From Hyunsoonleella jejuensis (GTDB taxonomy: Bacteria > Bacteroidota > Bacteroidia > Flavobacteriales > Flavobacteriaceae), in the NCBI RefSeq assembly GCF_900111025.1, contig NZ_FOFN01000002.1:434001-498000 (forward strand): 64,000 nucleotides of DNA, in the 5' to 3' direction. Position 1 is the stretch's first letter; every line of letters starts with the position of its first letter. The translations under genes and the position numbers were made by a program. The notes under the pieces are model-generated. The model saw nothing but the letters and a program-made list of their open reading frames with translations. It had not been told where the DNA came from and did no database searches. This document shows, piece after piece, positions 42,847-52,300 of the stretch.

Positions 42847-43152
42847 TTACGCCTTTTTCCTCCAAGGTTTATAGTTTTTGTATGCTGGTCCTTTTAATTT
42901 TTGTCTTTCGGTACCGCTTGTATTTATGGTTATCGCCTTCTTTTCAGAAGTGTCTTTCCATGGTTTGTAATTTTTGTATGCTGGCCCTTTCAACGATTTT
43001 TTCTCGGTAGACACGTATAAGGTAGTTGGTACGGTTTCATGTTTCCAAGGCTTATAATTTTTGTATGCTGGTCCTTTAAAATCGCTTCTTTTTTGAGCAA
43101 AAGCACCAAAAGAAATAAATAATACTCCTAATATTAATGCTACTTTTTTCAT
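42847..43152 (-). CDS. Small secreted protein with three KGPAYKNYKPW repeats
   Basis: This is a 101-residue protein. The signal peptide MKKVALILGVLFISFGAFAQ ends at residue 20. The mature part is three copies of [FL]KGPAYKNYKPW[KR], spaced by about 20-27 residues of low-complexity Lys/Thr/Ser linker. The start is ATG 43152; longer frames to 43224 begin upstream of the -7 element. I recall this motif in other Flavobacteriaceae proteins of unknown role. It lies downstream of a LuxR-type response regulator on the same strand and has its own promoter and terminator. Confidence 0.8.
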   Translation of the reverse strand: MKKVALILGVLFISFGAFAQKRSDFKGPAYKNYKPWKHETVPTTLYVSTEKKSLKGPAYKNYKPWKDTSEKKAITINTSGTERQKLKGPAYKNYKPWRKKA

Positions 43153-43175
43153 GATTTTTATTTTATGGTTCATGA

Positions 43176-43183
43176 CAAAATTA
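43176..43183 (-). promoter_or_regulatory. -7 promoter element of repeat-protein gene
   Basis: The minus strand reads TAATTTTG, an exact TAnnTTTG match 23 bp upstream of ATG 43152. It lies downstream of the longest-ORF start, supporting the shorter start. Confidence 0.55.
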
Positions 43184-43266
43184 AGCACCAAAGTAGGGTT
43201 TAGGAGGTATGAGAATCTACCCAATTTGCATCCGTATTTATACGGATATGAAGACTGAAAAAAGAT

Positions 43267-43899
43267 TTATATTAAATTAAGTTTTGCCGCTTTTTTAATA
43301 AGCTCTGCAGTGTTTTTTACTTCTAGTTTTTTTAGAATGTTAGCTCTATGCGTTTCTATAGTTCGTGTACTAACAAATAGTTTAGCTGCTATCTCTTTTG
43401 TTGTTAATCCTTCCGAAATCAACCCTAGCACTTCTGTTTCCTTATTGGATAAAATATTTTCGCTTACACTTTGAGCAGACATAAAATTTATCATCTTTTC
43501 AGAAATTTCGGCACTAAAGTATTTCTTTCCTTTGTTTACCATTCTTATTGCTAAGGTTAACTCGTCTTCATCAGTGTTTTTCAACAAGTACCCATAAGCA
43601 CCACTTTTAGCACATTTTGCTATATAATTACCATCAGTATGCATAGATATCACTATGGGTTTTATTTTAGAGTTTAAAGCTTTCAGTTGCTTTAAAACCT
43701 CAAAACCGTCCATCCTCGGCATAGTAATATCCAGAAGAACAATATCGGCCTCCAATTTACTTTGTATGGCATCAATAAACGCTTTCCCATCGGCAACACT
43801 CTTTACTATTTTTATGTCATCGTGCTTTCTTAGCAACTCTGCTAATCCGTTTCGAAAAAGCTCATGGTCGTCTGCTATTATTAGTTTAATATCATTCAT
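43267..43899 (-). CDS. NarL/FixJ-family response regulator
   Basis: This is a 210-residue regulator. The receiver domain (1-120) has acidic residues IIADDHE and the phospho-acceptor Asp in DIVLLDITMPRMDG (about 56), with KPIVISMHTD and Lys in YLLKNTDEDE. The LuxR-type HTH (148-205) contains LSNKETEVLGLISEGLTTKE and the recognition helix RTIETHRANI. It starts inside the sensor kinase gene (8-bp overlap, 43892-43899), so the two form a translationally coupled two-component system. Candidate targets include the repeat-protein gene just downstream. Confidence 0.94.
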   Translation of the reverse strand: MNDIKLIIADDHELFRNGLAELLRKHDDIKIVKSVADGKAFIDAIQSKLEADIVLLDITMPRMDGFEVLKQLKALNSKIKPIVISMHTDGNYIAKCAKSGAYGYLLKNTDEDELTLAIRMVNKGKKYFSAEISEKMINFMSAQSVSENILSNKETEVLGLISEGLTTKEIAAKLFVSTRTIETHRANILKKLEVKNTAELIKKAAKLNLI

Positions 43900-45550
43900 A
43901 ATTTACAGGCAGTTCTATTTCAAAAGTCGTATTTCCAGTCTCAGAATTAATTACGATTTTACCATTGCAAATCTCTACGCGCTCTTTAACATTAACAATT
44001 CCAGACCCCAATTTTACATTATTTATATCGAAACCAATGCCGTCATCAAAATAAAAAAGCGATATAAAATCATCAAATTCTGACAATGTAATTCTAATAT
44101 TTTTCGCTTTGGAGTGCTTTAGGGAATTATTGATTAACTCTTGACTAATTCTAAATAAATTTATAGCTTGATGGTTGGTGATTTTTGAATTATTACTTTT
44201 GGTTAAATCTTCGTATTCTATGGTAATAGCTATTGATTTCTTTAAGCTTTCCACAAAATTTGTTAACGCAACGCCTACACCAAAGTCGTCTATAGACGAA
44301 GGCATTAACGCGTTAGACATTAACCTTATTTCAGAAATGGTATCATCAACTATTTTTTTCATTTCTATTTTTTGCGCTTTGTCCTCAACCCTATTTTCAA
44401 TGTAATGCTTTAAAGATGTTAAATAAGGCCCTACACCATCATGAAGTTCTCTTGAAAGGCTCCTTCTCTCATTTTCCAAACCGTCCACCAACATGCGCTT
44501 AGCGATTATCCTATTGTTTTTCTCATTATTCTGAAATTCTATAAGTTTATCTCGCATCACCAATAAGCTCTTACCCAAAACATCATGAGTGCTTTTAGGC
44601 GTATATTGCGCGTTAAAATTCATTTTACCAATATCTTCAGAGAATTTCACAGCACCTTGCAACGATTCCTTGAGGCTAGCTAGAGCTGCAAACATCTCTT
44701 TTATCTCCTTAGAATTTTTTACAAATTCATTGCTTTGGTTATAATTACCCCCAGCCATAATTTTTAAACTCTCTTTCATATTTTTTATGGGGTTTGTAAT
44801 AATTCTTGTAAGAAAGAGCGATAGCACAACTGCTACCAGAAGTATAACAATGGTTAAACCAATAAGTCTGGATTTTAAATTTTTCAAGGGTACAGTAACT
44901 TCACTTACATCTATTTCAGAAAGGATAACCAATTTAAGATTAGAAATTTCAATAAGACTATATACACTGTACACATCTACACCTCTATAATCTTTAAATG
45001 TACCTCTGCCATTTTTTCCGGATAACGCATTAATTACACCTTCAGTTTTTACTACTATAGAATAGGGTGTTTTTTCTGGAAAAAACCGCGATTGGGAGCG
45101 CATTCTAAAATCTTCCCCTACAAGATAGGACTCCCCACTTTCCCCCATGCCCGTACGTTCCAGAAGTATTTGTTTTATTTTATCATAATCTAGAACCTTA
45201 ATCTTGATTCCGTTTTCTGAATTCGAAATAAAACCTACCGACGTCTTTTTGTTGATATGATAAGGCGTAAAATCATGAACTCCAGAAATACTCTTGAGAC
45301 TATCTGAAATAAAATAAGCGGAGCTATCAAGGTCTTGATATTGTTCATCAGAAGTTAAAAACCCATTCCATTCTAACCTTACTAGATTTTCAATCTGATT
45401 TTGCTTGAGTGTTTTAATTGAATTTAATTGCAGTAAAATTCGATCGTTTAAAACCTTCGAAAATTGATTGTAAAAAGAAAAAGACAAAACACATACAACT
45501 AAAACAATTAGACTATTAATTATAATAATTATAAGTGTTTTAATATTCAT
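43892..45550 (-). CDS. Sensor histidine kinase (HisKA_3 type) with Cache-like sensor
   Basis: This is a 552-residue membrane kinase. TM1 is at about 6-28 and an extracytoplasmic Cache-like sensor covers about 30-225, with GESGESYLVGEDFRMRSQSR as its landmark. TM2 is at about 230-253 and is followed by HAMP (about 255-305). The HisKA_3 helix with the phospho-accepting His lies in RRSLSRELHDGVGPYL (about 370). HATPase_c has FRISQELINNSLKHSKA and DDGIGFD. It partners the overlapping response regulator. The stimulus is not predictable. The gene lies next to GSIII but not in an obvious nitrogen operon. Confidence 0.92.
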   Translation of the reverse strand: MNIKTLIIIIINSLIVLVVCVLSFSFYNQFSKVLNDRILLQLNSIKTLKQNQIENLVRLEWNGFLTSDEQYQDLDSSAYFISDSLKSISGVHDFTPYHINKKTSVGFISNSENGIKIKVLDYDKIKQILLERTGMGESGESYLVGEDFRMRSQSRFFPEKTPYSIVVKTEGVINALSGKNGRGTFKDYRGVDVYSVYSLIEISNLKLVILSEIDVSEVTVPLKNLKSRLIGLTIVILLVAVVLSLFLTRIITNPIKNMKESLKIMAGGNYNQSNEFVKNSKEIKEMFAALASLKESLQGAVKFSEDIGKMNFNAQYTPKSTHDVLGKSLLVMRDKLIEFQNNEKNNRIIAKRMLVDGLENERRSLSRELHDGVGPYLTSLKHYIENRVEDKAQKIEMKKIVDDTISEIRLMSNALMPSSIDDFGVGVALTNFVESLKKSIAITIEYEDLTKSNNSKITNHQAINLFRISQELINNSLKHSKAKNIRITLSEFDDFISLFYFDDGIGFDINNVKLGSGIVNVKERVEICNGKIVINSETGNTTFEIELPVNYE

Positions 45551-45620
45551 AAAAATGTCTTTAAAATTAAGGCAGAATTCTATGAGTCAAAATAAGAAAT
45601 AAATCATCCTCGTTAAAACC

Positions 45621-47807
45621 TTAACGCACGAACAACAATTCCCTGTATTTTGTAAGCGGCCATAACTCGTCATCCACCAGTAGTTCAAGTTTATCACAAT
45701 GATAACGAATTTCGGTTAAAAATGGCTTAACCTTATAGCAGTAAGCTTCAGCTTTTTTAGTTATATCGTCCAATTTATTAGCATTTTTGCGCTCATCAAT
45801 CATTTTGGTCACATTGCTATTTATACCGTCAATATAACCCGATATATCCTTTATAAGGTTAAGTTGCTCTTTGGCTAGATCTTTATATTCGTTTTCAAAA
45901 ATTTCCTTTAAGCCTTTAACGTTATCTATAAGTATATTTTGATATTTAACAGCGGTTGGCACAATATGGTTACGCGCTATATCTCCTAGTACTCGGCTCT
46001 CTATTTGTATATGGTTTATGTAAGCTTCCATACCAACTTCGTACCGTGCTTCAGATTCTATCTTGCTCATTACGTTCATTTCCTCAAATAGGCCAATAGT
46101 ACTTTTGTGCAACTTTACCTTTAGGGCTTCTGGAGTGGTTTTATTATTGCTCAAACCCCTCTTTTTAGCCTCTTTTTCCCAAGCTTCTCCATAACCATTA
46201 CCTTCAAATAAAATATCCTTTGAAGCTTTTATATATTCTCGCAATACATTAAAAATAGCCTCATCTTTTTTAAAGTTTTTATCGTCTACAAGTACATCTA
46301 CTTCTTTTTTGAATTCCTTTAATTGCTTTGCAACAATGGTATTTAAAACTGTCATCGGGTTACCGCAGTTTTCCATAGAACCTACAGCCCTAAATTCGAA
46401 TTTATTTCCTGTAAATGCAAAAGGCGATGTTCTATTTCTATCTGTATTATCTAAGAGCACATCAGGTATTTTCCCAACTACATTTAATTTTAAATCAGTT
46501 TTTTCCTCGGGCGATAATTTACCTTTTGTAACACCTTCCAACTCTTCCAAAACCTTAGTAAGTTGTTCACCAATAAATATTGACATAATTGCCGGAGGCG
46601 CTTCGTTTGCCCCCAATCTGTGGTCGTTGCTAGCAGAAGCTATTGAAGCTCTTAACAATTCCTCGTTTTCATAAACCGCTTTTATGGTATTTATAAAAAA
46701 GGATAAAAACTGTAGGTTGCTCATTGGCGTCTTCCCCGGCTTTAACAAGTTAACACCTGTATCAGTTGAAAGCGACCAATTATTATGCTTCCCAGAACCA
46801 TTAATATTAGCAAATGGTTTTTCATGTAACAACACTTTAAAATTATGACGAGAAGCCACACGCCCCATAACATCCATAAGCAATGAATTATGATCTACAG
46901 CTAAGTTAGCTTCCTCGTAAATAGGCGCAATTTCAAACTGATTTGGAGCTACTTCGTTATGACGTGTTTTGGCGGGAATACCCAAAAGCATACACTGGTT
47001 TTCCAAATCGCGCATAAAATTTAACGCTCGATTGGGAATTGAGCCAAAATAATGGTCGTCTAACTGTTGCCCTTTGGCAGACGAATGCCCCAACAAGGTT
47101 CTACCCGTTAAGGTTATATCTGGCCTGCTTACTACCAGATTCTTATCTACCAAAAAATATTCTTGCTCCCACCCCATGGATGAGGTGACTTTCTTTACAT
47201 TTTTATCAAAATATTTACAAACGTCCGTAGCGGCATCATCTACCGCATGTAGTGCTCTTAATAGAGGTGTTTTATAATCTAGGGCTTCTCCAGTATACGC
47301 CACAAAAATAGTAGGTATGCAAAGCGTTGTTTCGTAAATAAATGCAGGAGAAGTAGGATCCCAGGCTGTGTAACCTCTAGCTTCAAATGTATTACGGATA
47401 CCTCCGCTAGGGAAACTTGAAGCGTCGGGTTCTTGTTGAACTAATTGACTTCCTCCAAATTTTTCAATAGCATTACCGTTTTCTAAAGTTTCAAAAAAAG
47501 CATCATGTTTTTCTGCCGTAGCCCCTGTTAAGGGTTGAAACCAATGCGTATAATGCGTAACACCTTTAGATAAAGCCCAATCCTTCATTGAAGATGCTAC
47601 CTGGTCTGCCACCGTTCTACTAATTTTCTTTCCGTCCTCAATGGCGCTCATCACTCCTTTAAAAGCATCGCGCGTTAAGTATTGGCGCATGGCATTCTCA
47701 TTAAACACATTTGTACCAAATAATTCTGAGCGCTTACCCTTTTCAACAAAGGTATTTGGTTTATAACTTATTGATTCTTTGAGTGCGTGAAATCGTAAAA
47801 TCGACAT
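45621..47807 (-). CDS. glnN: Glutamine synthetase type III
   Basis: This is a 728-residue GSIII that makes glutamine from glutamate, ammonia and ATP. It is the dominant GS class in many Bacteroidota. Motifs include MRQYLTRDAFKGV near the start, MGWEQEYFLVD (metal-binding Glu), KTRHNEVAPNQFEIAP, NGSGKHNNWSLST (about 336-348) and NRTSPFAFTGNKFEFRAVGS. The size is as expected. A -7 element lies 38 bp upstream. It is divergent from a GSII-type gene across a 273-bp gap. Confidence 0.94.
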   Translation of the reverse strand: MSILRFHALKESISYKPNTFVEKGKRSELFGTNVFNENAMRQYLTRDAFKGVMSAIEDGKKISRTVADQVASSMKDWALSKGVTHYTHWFQPLTGATAEKHDAFFETLENGNAIEKFGGSQLVQQEPDASSFPSGGIRNTFEARGYTAWDPTSPAFIYETTLCIPTIFVAYTGEALDYKTPLLRALHAVDDAATDVCKYFDKNVKKVTSSMGWEQEYFLVDKNLVVSRPDITLTGRTLLGHSSAKGQQLDDHYFGSIPNRALNFMRDLENQCMLLGIPAKTRHNEVAPNQFEIAPIYEEANLAVDHNSLLMDVMGRVASRHNFKVLLHEKPFANINGSGKHNNWSLSTDTGVNLLKPGKTPMSNLQFLSFFINTIKAVYENEELLRASIASASNDHRLGANEAPPAIMSIFIGEQLTKVLEELEGVTKGKLSPEEKTDLKLNVVGKIPDVLLDNTDRNRTSPFAFTGNKFEFRAVGSMENCGNPMTVLNTIVAKQLKEFKKEVDVLVDDKNFKKDEAIFNVLREYIKASKDILFEGNGYGEAWEKEAKKRGLSNNKTTPEALKVKLHKSTIGLFEEMNVMSKIESEARYEVGMEAYINHIQIESRVLGDIARNHIVPTAVKYQNILIDNVKGLKEIFENEYKDLAKEQLNLIKDISGYIDGINSNVTKMIDERKNANKLDDITKKAEAYCYKVKPFLTEIRYHCDKLELLVDDELWPLTKYRELLFVR

Positions 47808-47844
47808 GGTAACGTTTGTTTAGCTGTTAACGAAAAATGAATTA

Positions 47845-47852
47845 CAAAAATA
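47845..47852 (-). promoter_or_regulatory. -7 promoter element of GSIII gene
   Basis: The minus strand reads TATTTTTG, an exact TAnnTTTG match 38 bp upstream of the start. Confidence 0.5.
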
Positions 47853-48032
47853 GTGGATAGTTATAAAAAAATGATAGAAACATGAGTTTTTTATGATTAT
47901 CAATATTTCAATATATACATAAAAAACTATACTTTTTTTAAAATAAACCTTAAAAAAATGGGGTATAAATAAAAATAACAATAGCATTTATGAAAAGCAC
48001 CCCTAATAATTTATAGTATCTCAATAAAAATT

Positions 48033-48040
48033 TATATTTG
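48033..48040 (+). promoter_or_regulatory. -7 promoter element of GSII gene
   Basis: TATATTTG is an exact TAnnTTTG match 40 bp upstream of the ATG at 48081. Confidence 0.55.
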
Positions 48041-48080
48041 TTGAAATTAATAAAAATTACACATCAATAAATCAATAATT

Positions 48081-49103
48081 ATGGCTAAAATTAAATTAGA
48101 GTACATTTGGTTAGATGGCTACAAGCCAACTCAGAATATGAGAAGTAAAACCAAAGTAGAAGAGCACGAAAACTTTCAAGGAACTTTAGAAGAATTAGGA
48201 AACTGGTCTTTTGATGGATCGTCTACAAGACAAGCATCTGGTGGAGCTTCTGATTGTATCCTAAAGCCTGTAGCTATATACCCAGATCCAGAGCGTAAAA
48301 ACGGATACTTAGTAATGAGTGAAGTTTTAAATGCAGATGGAACACCACACGAATCTAATGGTAGAGCTACAATTGATGATGATGATAATGATTTCTGGTT
48401 TGGTTTTGAGCAAGAGTACTTTATAATGGATGCCCATACTCAATTACCATTAGGATTTCCTATTGGTGGTTACCCAGCTCCTCAAGGATTATATTACTGT
48501 TCTGTAGGTGGTAGAAACACTCACGGTAGAGATTTAGTTGAAGAGCATGCTGATTTATGTATAGAAGCTGGATTAAACTTTGAAGGTATTAACCAAGAGG
48601 TTGCTTGTGGACAGTGGGAATTTCAATTATTTGCAAAAGGCGCTAAAAAAGCTGGAGATGAAATTTGGATTGCGAGATATTTACTAGACCGTTTAACTGA
48701 AAAATACGGATACTATATTGAATATCATCCAAAACCATTAGGAAAAGAAATGGATTGGAATGGTTCAGGTATGCACGCAAACTTCTCTAATACAACGTTG
48801 AGAACTTGTGGAGATAAAGCAACTTACGAAGCGATTTGTGAAGCTTTCCGTCCAGTAGTAGATGAACATATTGCTGTTTATGGTGAGTTTAATGATCAAC
48901 GTTTAACAGGTCTGCACGAAACTGCTGCGATTACTGATTTCTCTTATGGAGTTTCAGACCGTGGGGCTTCAATCCGTATTCCAATTATCACAGTTGAGAA
49001 AGGCTGGAAAGGTTGGTTAGAAGATAGAAGACCAGCATCTAACGCAGACCCATACAAAGTTGCGGGTAGAATTGTAAAAACTGTTAAAACTGCTAAGATC
49101 TAA
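48081..49103 (+). CDS. Glutamine synthetase, GSII (eukaryotic-like) type
   Basis: This is a 340-residue GS of the short GSII class. The beta-grasp N-domain has WSFDGSSTRQASGGASDCIL (about 42-61). The catalytic part has FGFEQEYFIMDAHTQLPLG, NQEVACGQWEFQ, NGSGMHANFS (about 234-243) and the end ASIRIPI. The fold and length fit eukaryotic and actinobacterial GSII. It has no adenylylation region, so its control should differ from that of GSI. It is divergent from GSIII; the pair gives the cell two unrelated GS classes in one locus. A strong terminator follows. Confidence 0.93.
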   Translation: MAKIKLEYIWLDGYKPTQNMRSKTKVEEHENFQGTLEELGNWSFDGSSTRQASGGASDCILKPVAIYPDPERKNGYLVMSEVLNADGTPHESNGRATIDDDDNDFWFGFEQEYFIMDAHTQLPLGFPIGGYPAPQGLYYCSVGGRNTHGRDLVEEHADLCIEAGLNFEGINQEVACGQWEFQLFAKGAKKAGDEIWIARYLLDRLTEKYGYYIEYHPKPLGKEMDWNGSGMHANFSNTTLRTCGDKATYEAICEAFRPVVDEHIAVYGEFNDQRLTGLHETAAITDFSYGVSDRGASIRIPIITVEKGWKGWLEDRRPASNADPYKVAGRIVKTVKTAKI

Positions 49104-49126
49104 TATTTAATAAATTAGTTAAATCT

Positions 49127-49168
49127 AAAAAACGCTTCATCCGATTTTAAAGGATTGAAGCGTTTTTT
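49127..49168 (+). terminator. Strong terminator after GSII gene
   Basis: AAAAAACGCTTCA and TGAAGCGTTTTTT form a 13-bp perfect stem. The T-rich downstream arm continues into TTTTTTGTTG. Confidence 0.85.
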
Positions 49169-49200
49169 GTTGCTTTATACTGAAACGTTATTTTAATCGT

Positions 49201-49208
49201 TATTTTTG
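49201..49208 (+). promoter_or_regulatory. -7 promoter element of OstA-like gene
   Basis: TATTTTTG is an exact TAnnTTTG match 18 bp before the TTG start at 49227. Confidence 0.55.
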
Positions 49209-49226
49209 CCACAAACTATATAGAAT

Positions 49227-50951
49227 TTGAAAACACATATTTCCCCATACCTTGTTTTTTTACTAACGCTGTTTAGTTCTTTATATTGCTATGCGCAACA
49301 AAGCATAGAAATAAAATATTCTGGTTTTTTAACGTTTGATGAAGAAAAATACCCCGGTGCTAAAATTTTGACACGAGACGATTCTGAACAGGTACATATT
49401 TTTCACGGAGGCACCGATATGTGGTGCGATAAGGCCTATTATTATGGTAACGACAATTTTATTGAAGCCTTTGGAAATGTAAAAATGATTCAAGGAGACA
49501 CTATTAACATGACCTCTAAATATGTAGAATACAATGGCGAAAACAAATTGGCATTTGCAAGTGGGGATGTGGTTTTAACCGATCCCAGTTCTACTATAAC
49601 TACAGATACCCTGTATTTTGACAGGGAACGCCAGCAGGCATTTTACAGAAGCCATGGTACCGTAGTAAAAGATTCCTCTGGTACCATAACCAGTAAAATT
49701 GGTCGGTATTACATGGAACAGAAAAAGTATCAATTTGTTGAAGATGTAGTACTAACAAATCCAGATGCTGAAATTGTTACCAATTACTTCGATTTTTATT
49801 CCGATACCGGATACGCCTACTTGTTTGGCCCCTCAACCATTACTACCGAAGAAAGCGTTACCTACTGCGAAAAAGGCTACTACGATACAAAAGCTAAAGT
49901 GGGTTTTGCAATGAAAAACGCTAAAATTGATTATGACGGTAAAGAAATTGTAGGTGACAGTCTTTATTTTGATCAAAATCGAAACTTTTCTTCGGCCACA
50001 AATAACATTAAAATCACGGATACCCTAAACAATAGCGTAGTTAAAGGACACTACGCTGAAGTATTTAAAGCCAAAGATTCTATATTCATCACAAAGCGCG
50101 CTTATGCTATTACGGTTCAAGAACAAGATTCCTTATACATACATGGAGACACCTTAATGGTTACCGGAAAACCAGAGAAACGTATTACAAGAGTTTTTAG
50201 AAAAGTGAAACTTTATAAGTCAGACTTGAGTGGAAAGGCAGATTCTATTCACGTAAATCACGAAACAGGACTAACACAACTTATCAATATAAATGCTCCG
50301 GGTGCAAATGCTGCATTCTCTACTGCTAGAAAACCTATTTTATGGAATTTGGGAAACCAAATGACGGGAGATACAATTCATTTACAATCAGATACCGAAA
50401 AGGATAAGCTAGATTCACTAATAGTGTTCAACCACGCATTTTTGATTAGTAAGGATACGCTTGGTAATGGCTATAATCAAATTAACGGTAAAAAGCTCGT
50501 TGGACTATTTAATGAAAAAAATGAATTATATCATGTTGACATCATTAAAAATGCCCAATCTATTTACTATTTCAGAGACGAAAACGGAGAATTAACAGGA
50601 ATTGATAAATCGAAATCTGGTTTAATAAATATTCTGATTACTGATAATGCTATCGAGGAAGTTAGAAAAATAAACCAAATAGATGGCGATATTTATCCTG
50701 AATCCCAATTCCCAAAAAATGAAAAAATACTAAAAGGTTTTGACTGGCGTGAAGATGAACGCCCTAATAGTGTTGAAGATTTATTTAAAGATGACCCACC
50801 TTTAATTTTACCAGTTATAAAAGGTCTTGACGATTACATTCCACAAGAAGAATTTTTTGATGAGGAAAACTTAAAGGAACCCAATAAAAAACCAAAACAA
50901 AACACAATAACTAAACCATTAAGTGCAAAAGGCGTAAAAAGGGAAAACTAG
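49227..50951 (+). CDS. OstA-like (LptA/LptD N-terminal type) protein
   Basis: This is a 574-residue secreted protein starting at TTG (MKTHISPYLVFLLTLF) with a signal peptide to about residue 24. It consists of OstA-like beta-jellyroll repeats, with recurring 'GDTLYFD', 'NVKMIQGDTINMTSKYVEYN' and 'GDVVLTDPSSTITTDTLYFD' segments over about 30-400. It would bind and pass lipopolysaccharide or related lipids through the periplasm. The C-terminus is charged and Pro/Lys-rich. It heads an envelope cluster; the next gene begins 5 bp after its stop. Confidence 0.85.
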   Translation: MKTHISPYLVFLLTLFSSLYCYAQQSIEIKYSGFLTFDEEKYPGAKILTRDDSEQVHIFHGGTDMWCDKAYYYGNDNFIEAFGNVKMIQGDTINMTSKYVEYNGENKLAFASGDVVLTDPSSTITTDTLYFDRERQQAFYRSHGTVVKDSSGTITSKIGRYYMEQKKYQFVEDVVLTNPDAEIVTNYFDFYSDTGYAYLFGPSTITTEESVTYCEKGYYDTKAKVGFAMKNAKIDYDGKEIVGDSLYFDQNRNFSSATNNIKITDTLNNSVVKGHYAEVFKAKDSIFITKRAYAITVQEQDSLYIHGDTLMVTGKPEKRITRVFRKVKLYKSDLSGKADSIHVNHETGLTQLININAPGANAAFSTARKPILWNLGNQMTGDTIHLQSDTEKDKLDSLIVFNHAFLISKDTLGNGYNQINGKKLVGLFNEKNELYHVDIIKNAQSIYYFRDENGELTGIDKSKSGLINILITDNAIEEVRKINQIDGDIYPESQFPKNEKILKGFDWREDERPNSVEDLFKDDPPLILPVIKGLDDYIPQEEFFDEENLKEPNKKPKQNTITKPLSAKGVKREN

Positions 50952-50956
50952 CAACA

Positions 50957-52150
50957 ATGAAACAAAAGTTTTTTAAATACCAAGCACAAACTACACCACA
51001 TCCATTGGCCATGGAAGTTTCCCATGCTAATGGCTGTTACATTTACGATACTAATCAAAATCAATATCTAGATTTTGTTGCTGGAGTATCAGCTTGCCCT
51101 TTAGGGCATAATCACCCGAAAATTAATGAGGCGATTCAAACTCAATTAAATAAATACCTCCACGTAATGGTTTATGGTGAATACATCCAAAAACCAGCAG
51201 TTGAACTCACCCAACTATTAGCAGAACACTTACCGAAGCCTTTAGAAAAAACATATTTAACCAATTCAGGTACCGAAGCAATTGAGGGCGCACTTAAATT
51301 AGCAAGACGAGCCACTGGAAGAAGTGAAATAATTGCTGCAAAAAACGGATATCACGGTAATACAATGGGCGCTTTGAGTGTTATGGGGTATGAAGAGCGT
51401 AAGCAAGCATTTAGACCATTACTCCCTGATGTTAGATTTATTGAATTTAATAATGAAAGTCATCTAGACCATATTACCACAAAAACAGCCTGCATTATTC
51501 TTGAAACCATTCAAGGTGGTGCAGGATTTATAGAACCAAAAAACAACTATCTAGAGAGCGTTAGAAAAAAATGTGACGATACAGGAACATTGTTAATATT
51601 AGATGAAATACAACCGGGAGTTGGAAGAACAGGAAGACTTTTTGGTTTTGAACATTATAATTGCACTCCAGATATTTTAGTTACCGGTAAAGGTCTTGGT
51701 GGCGGATTGCCAATTGGCGCATTCACAGCCTCTCAGGAGCTTATGGATTTGCTTATGGACAACCCAAAACTAGGACATATTACAACGTTTGGCGGGCATC
51801 CACTTATTGCAGCATCGGCACTTGCCACACTTAAGGAAATAACCGAAAGCAATTTGATATCTGACACACTGAGAAAAGAAAAACTATTCAGAAAACTACT
51901 TAAGCATCAACTTATAAAGGAGATTCGCGGTAAAGGACTGATGTTAGCCATAATGGTTCCTTCAGCAGAAATAGCAAATGCCTTGGTTTTGGAAAGTCAA
52001 CACAAAGGCCTGATTCTTTTCTGGCTATTATTTGAACCTAAAGCGGTTAGAATCACGCCTCCGCTAACAATTTCGGATGAAGAAATCACTAAAGGATGCC
52101 ATATTATTTGTTCTGTTTTAGACAAAATAGCTGCAAGCCATACCAATTAA
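50957..52150 (+). CDS. Class III aminotransferase
   Basis: This is a 397-residue PLP-dependent aminotransferase of the acetylornithine/4-aminobutyrate group. Landmarks are YLDFVAGVSACPLGHNHP, the PLP-binding TNSGTEAIEGALKLAR and GYHGNTMGALS, EIQPGVGRTGRLFGFEH (Asp/Glu cofactor site), and the catalytic Lys in DILVTGKGLGGGLPIGAF (about residue 252). The amino donor and acceptor are not predictable. It follows the OstA-like gene by 5 bp in the same operon, an order I recognise as common in Flavobacteriaceae. Confidence 0.9.
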   Translation: MKQKFFKYQAQTTPHPLAMEVSHANGCYIYDTNQNQYLDFVAGVSACPLGHNHPKINEAIQTQLNKYLHVMVYGEYIQKPAVELTQLLAEHLPKPLEKTYLTNSGTEAIEGALKLARRATGRSEIIAAKNGYHGNTMGALSVMGYEERKQAFRPLLPDVRFIEFNNESHLDHITTKTACIILETIQGGAGFIEPKNNYLESVRKKCDDTGTLLILDEIQPGVGRTGRLFGFEHYNCTPDILVTGKGLGGGLPIGAFTASQELMDLLMDNPKLGHITTFGGHPLIAASALATLKEITESNLISDTLRKEKLFRKLLKHQLIKEIRGKGLMLAIMVPSAEIANALVLESQHKGLILFWLLFEPKAVRITPPLTISDEEITKGCHIICSVLDKIAASHTN

Positions 52151-52300
52151 CGCTCTGATTTTTAATGAGTAGTCATAATTATCATCAAATAAAACCATTT
52201 TCTGTTCATTACTTTGTTAAAAACATTTTTGCAATGGTTCAGAACAGCGGCATGAGAACGTTATTTTTATCTCAGTAGAATAGTACACAGAAACGTGTTT

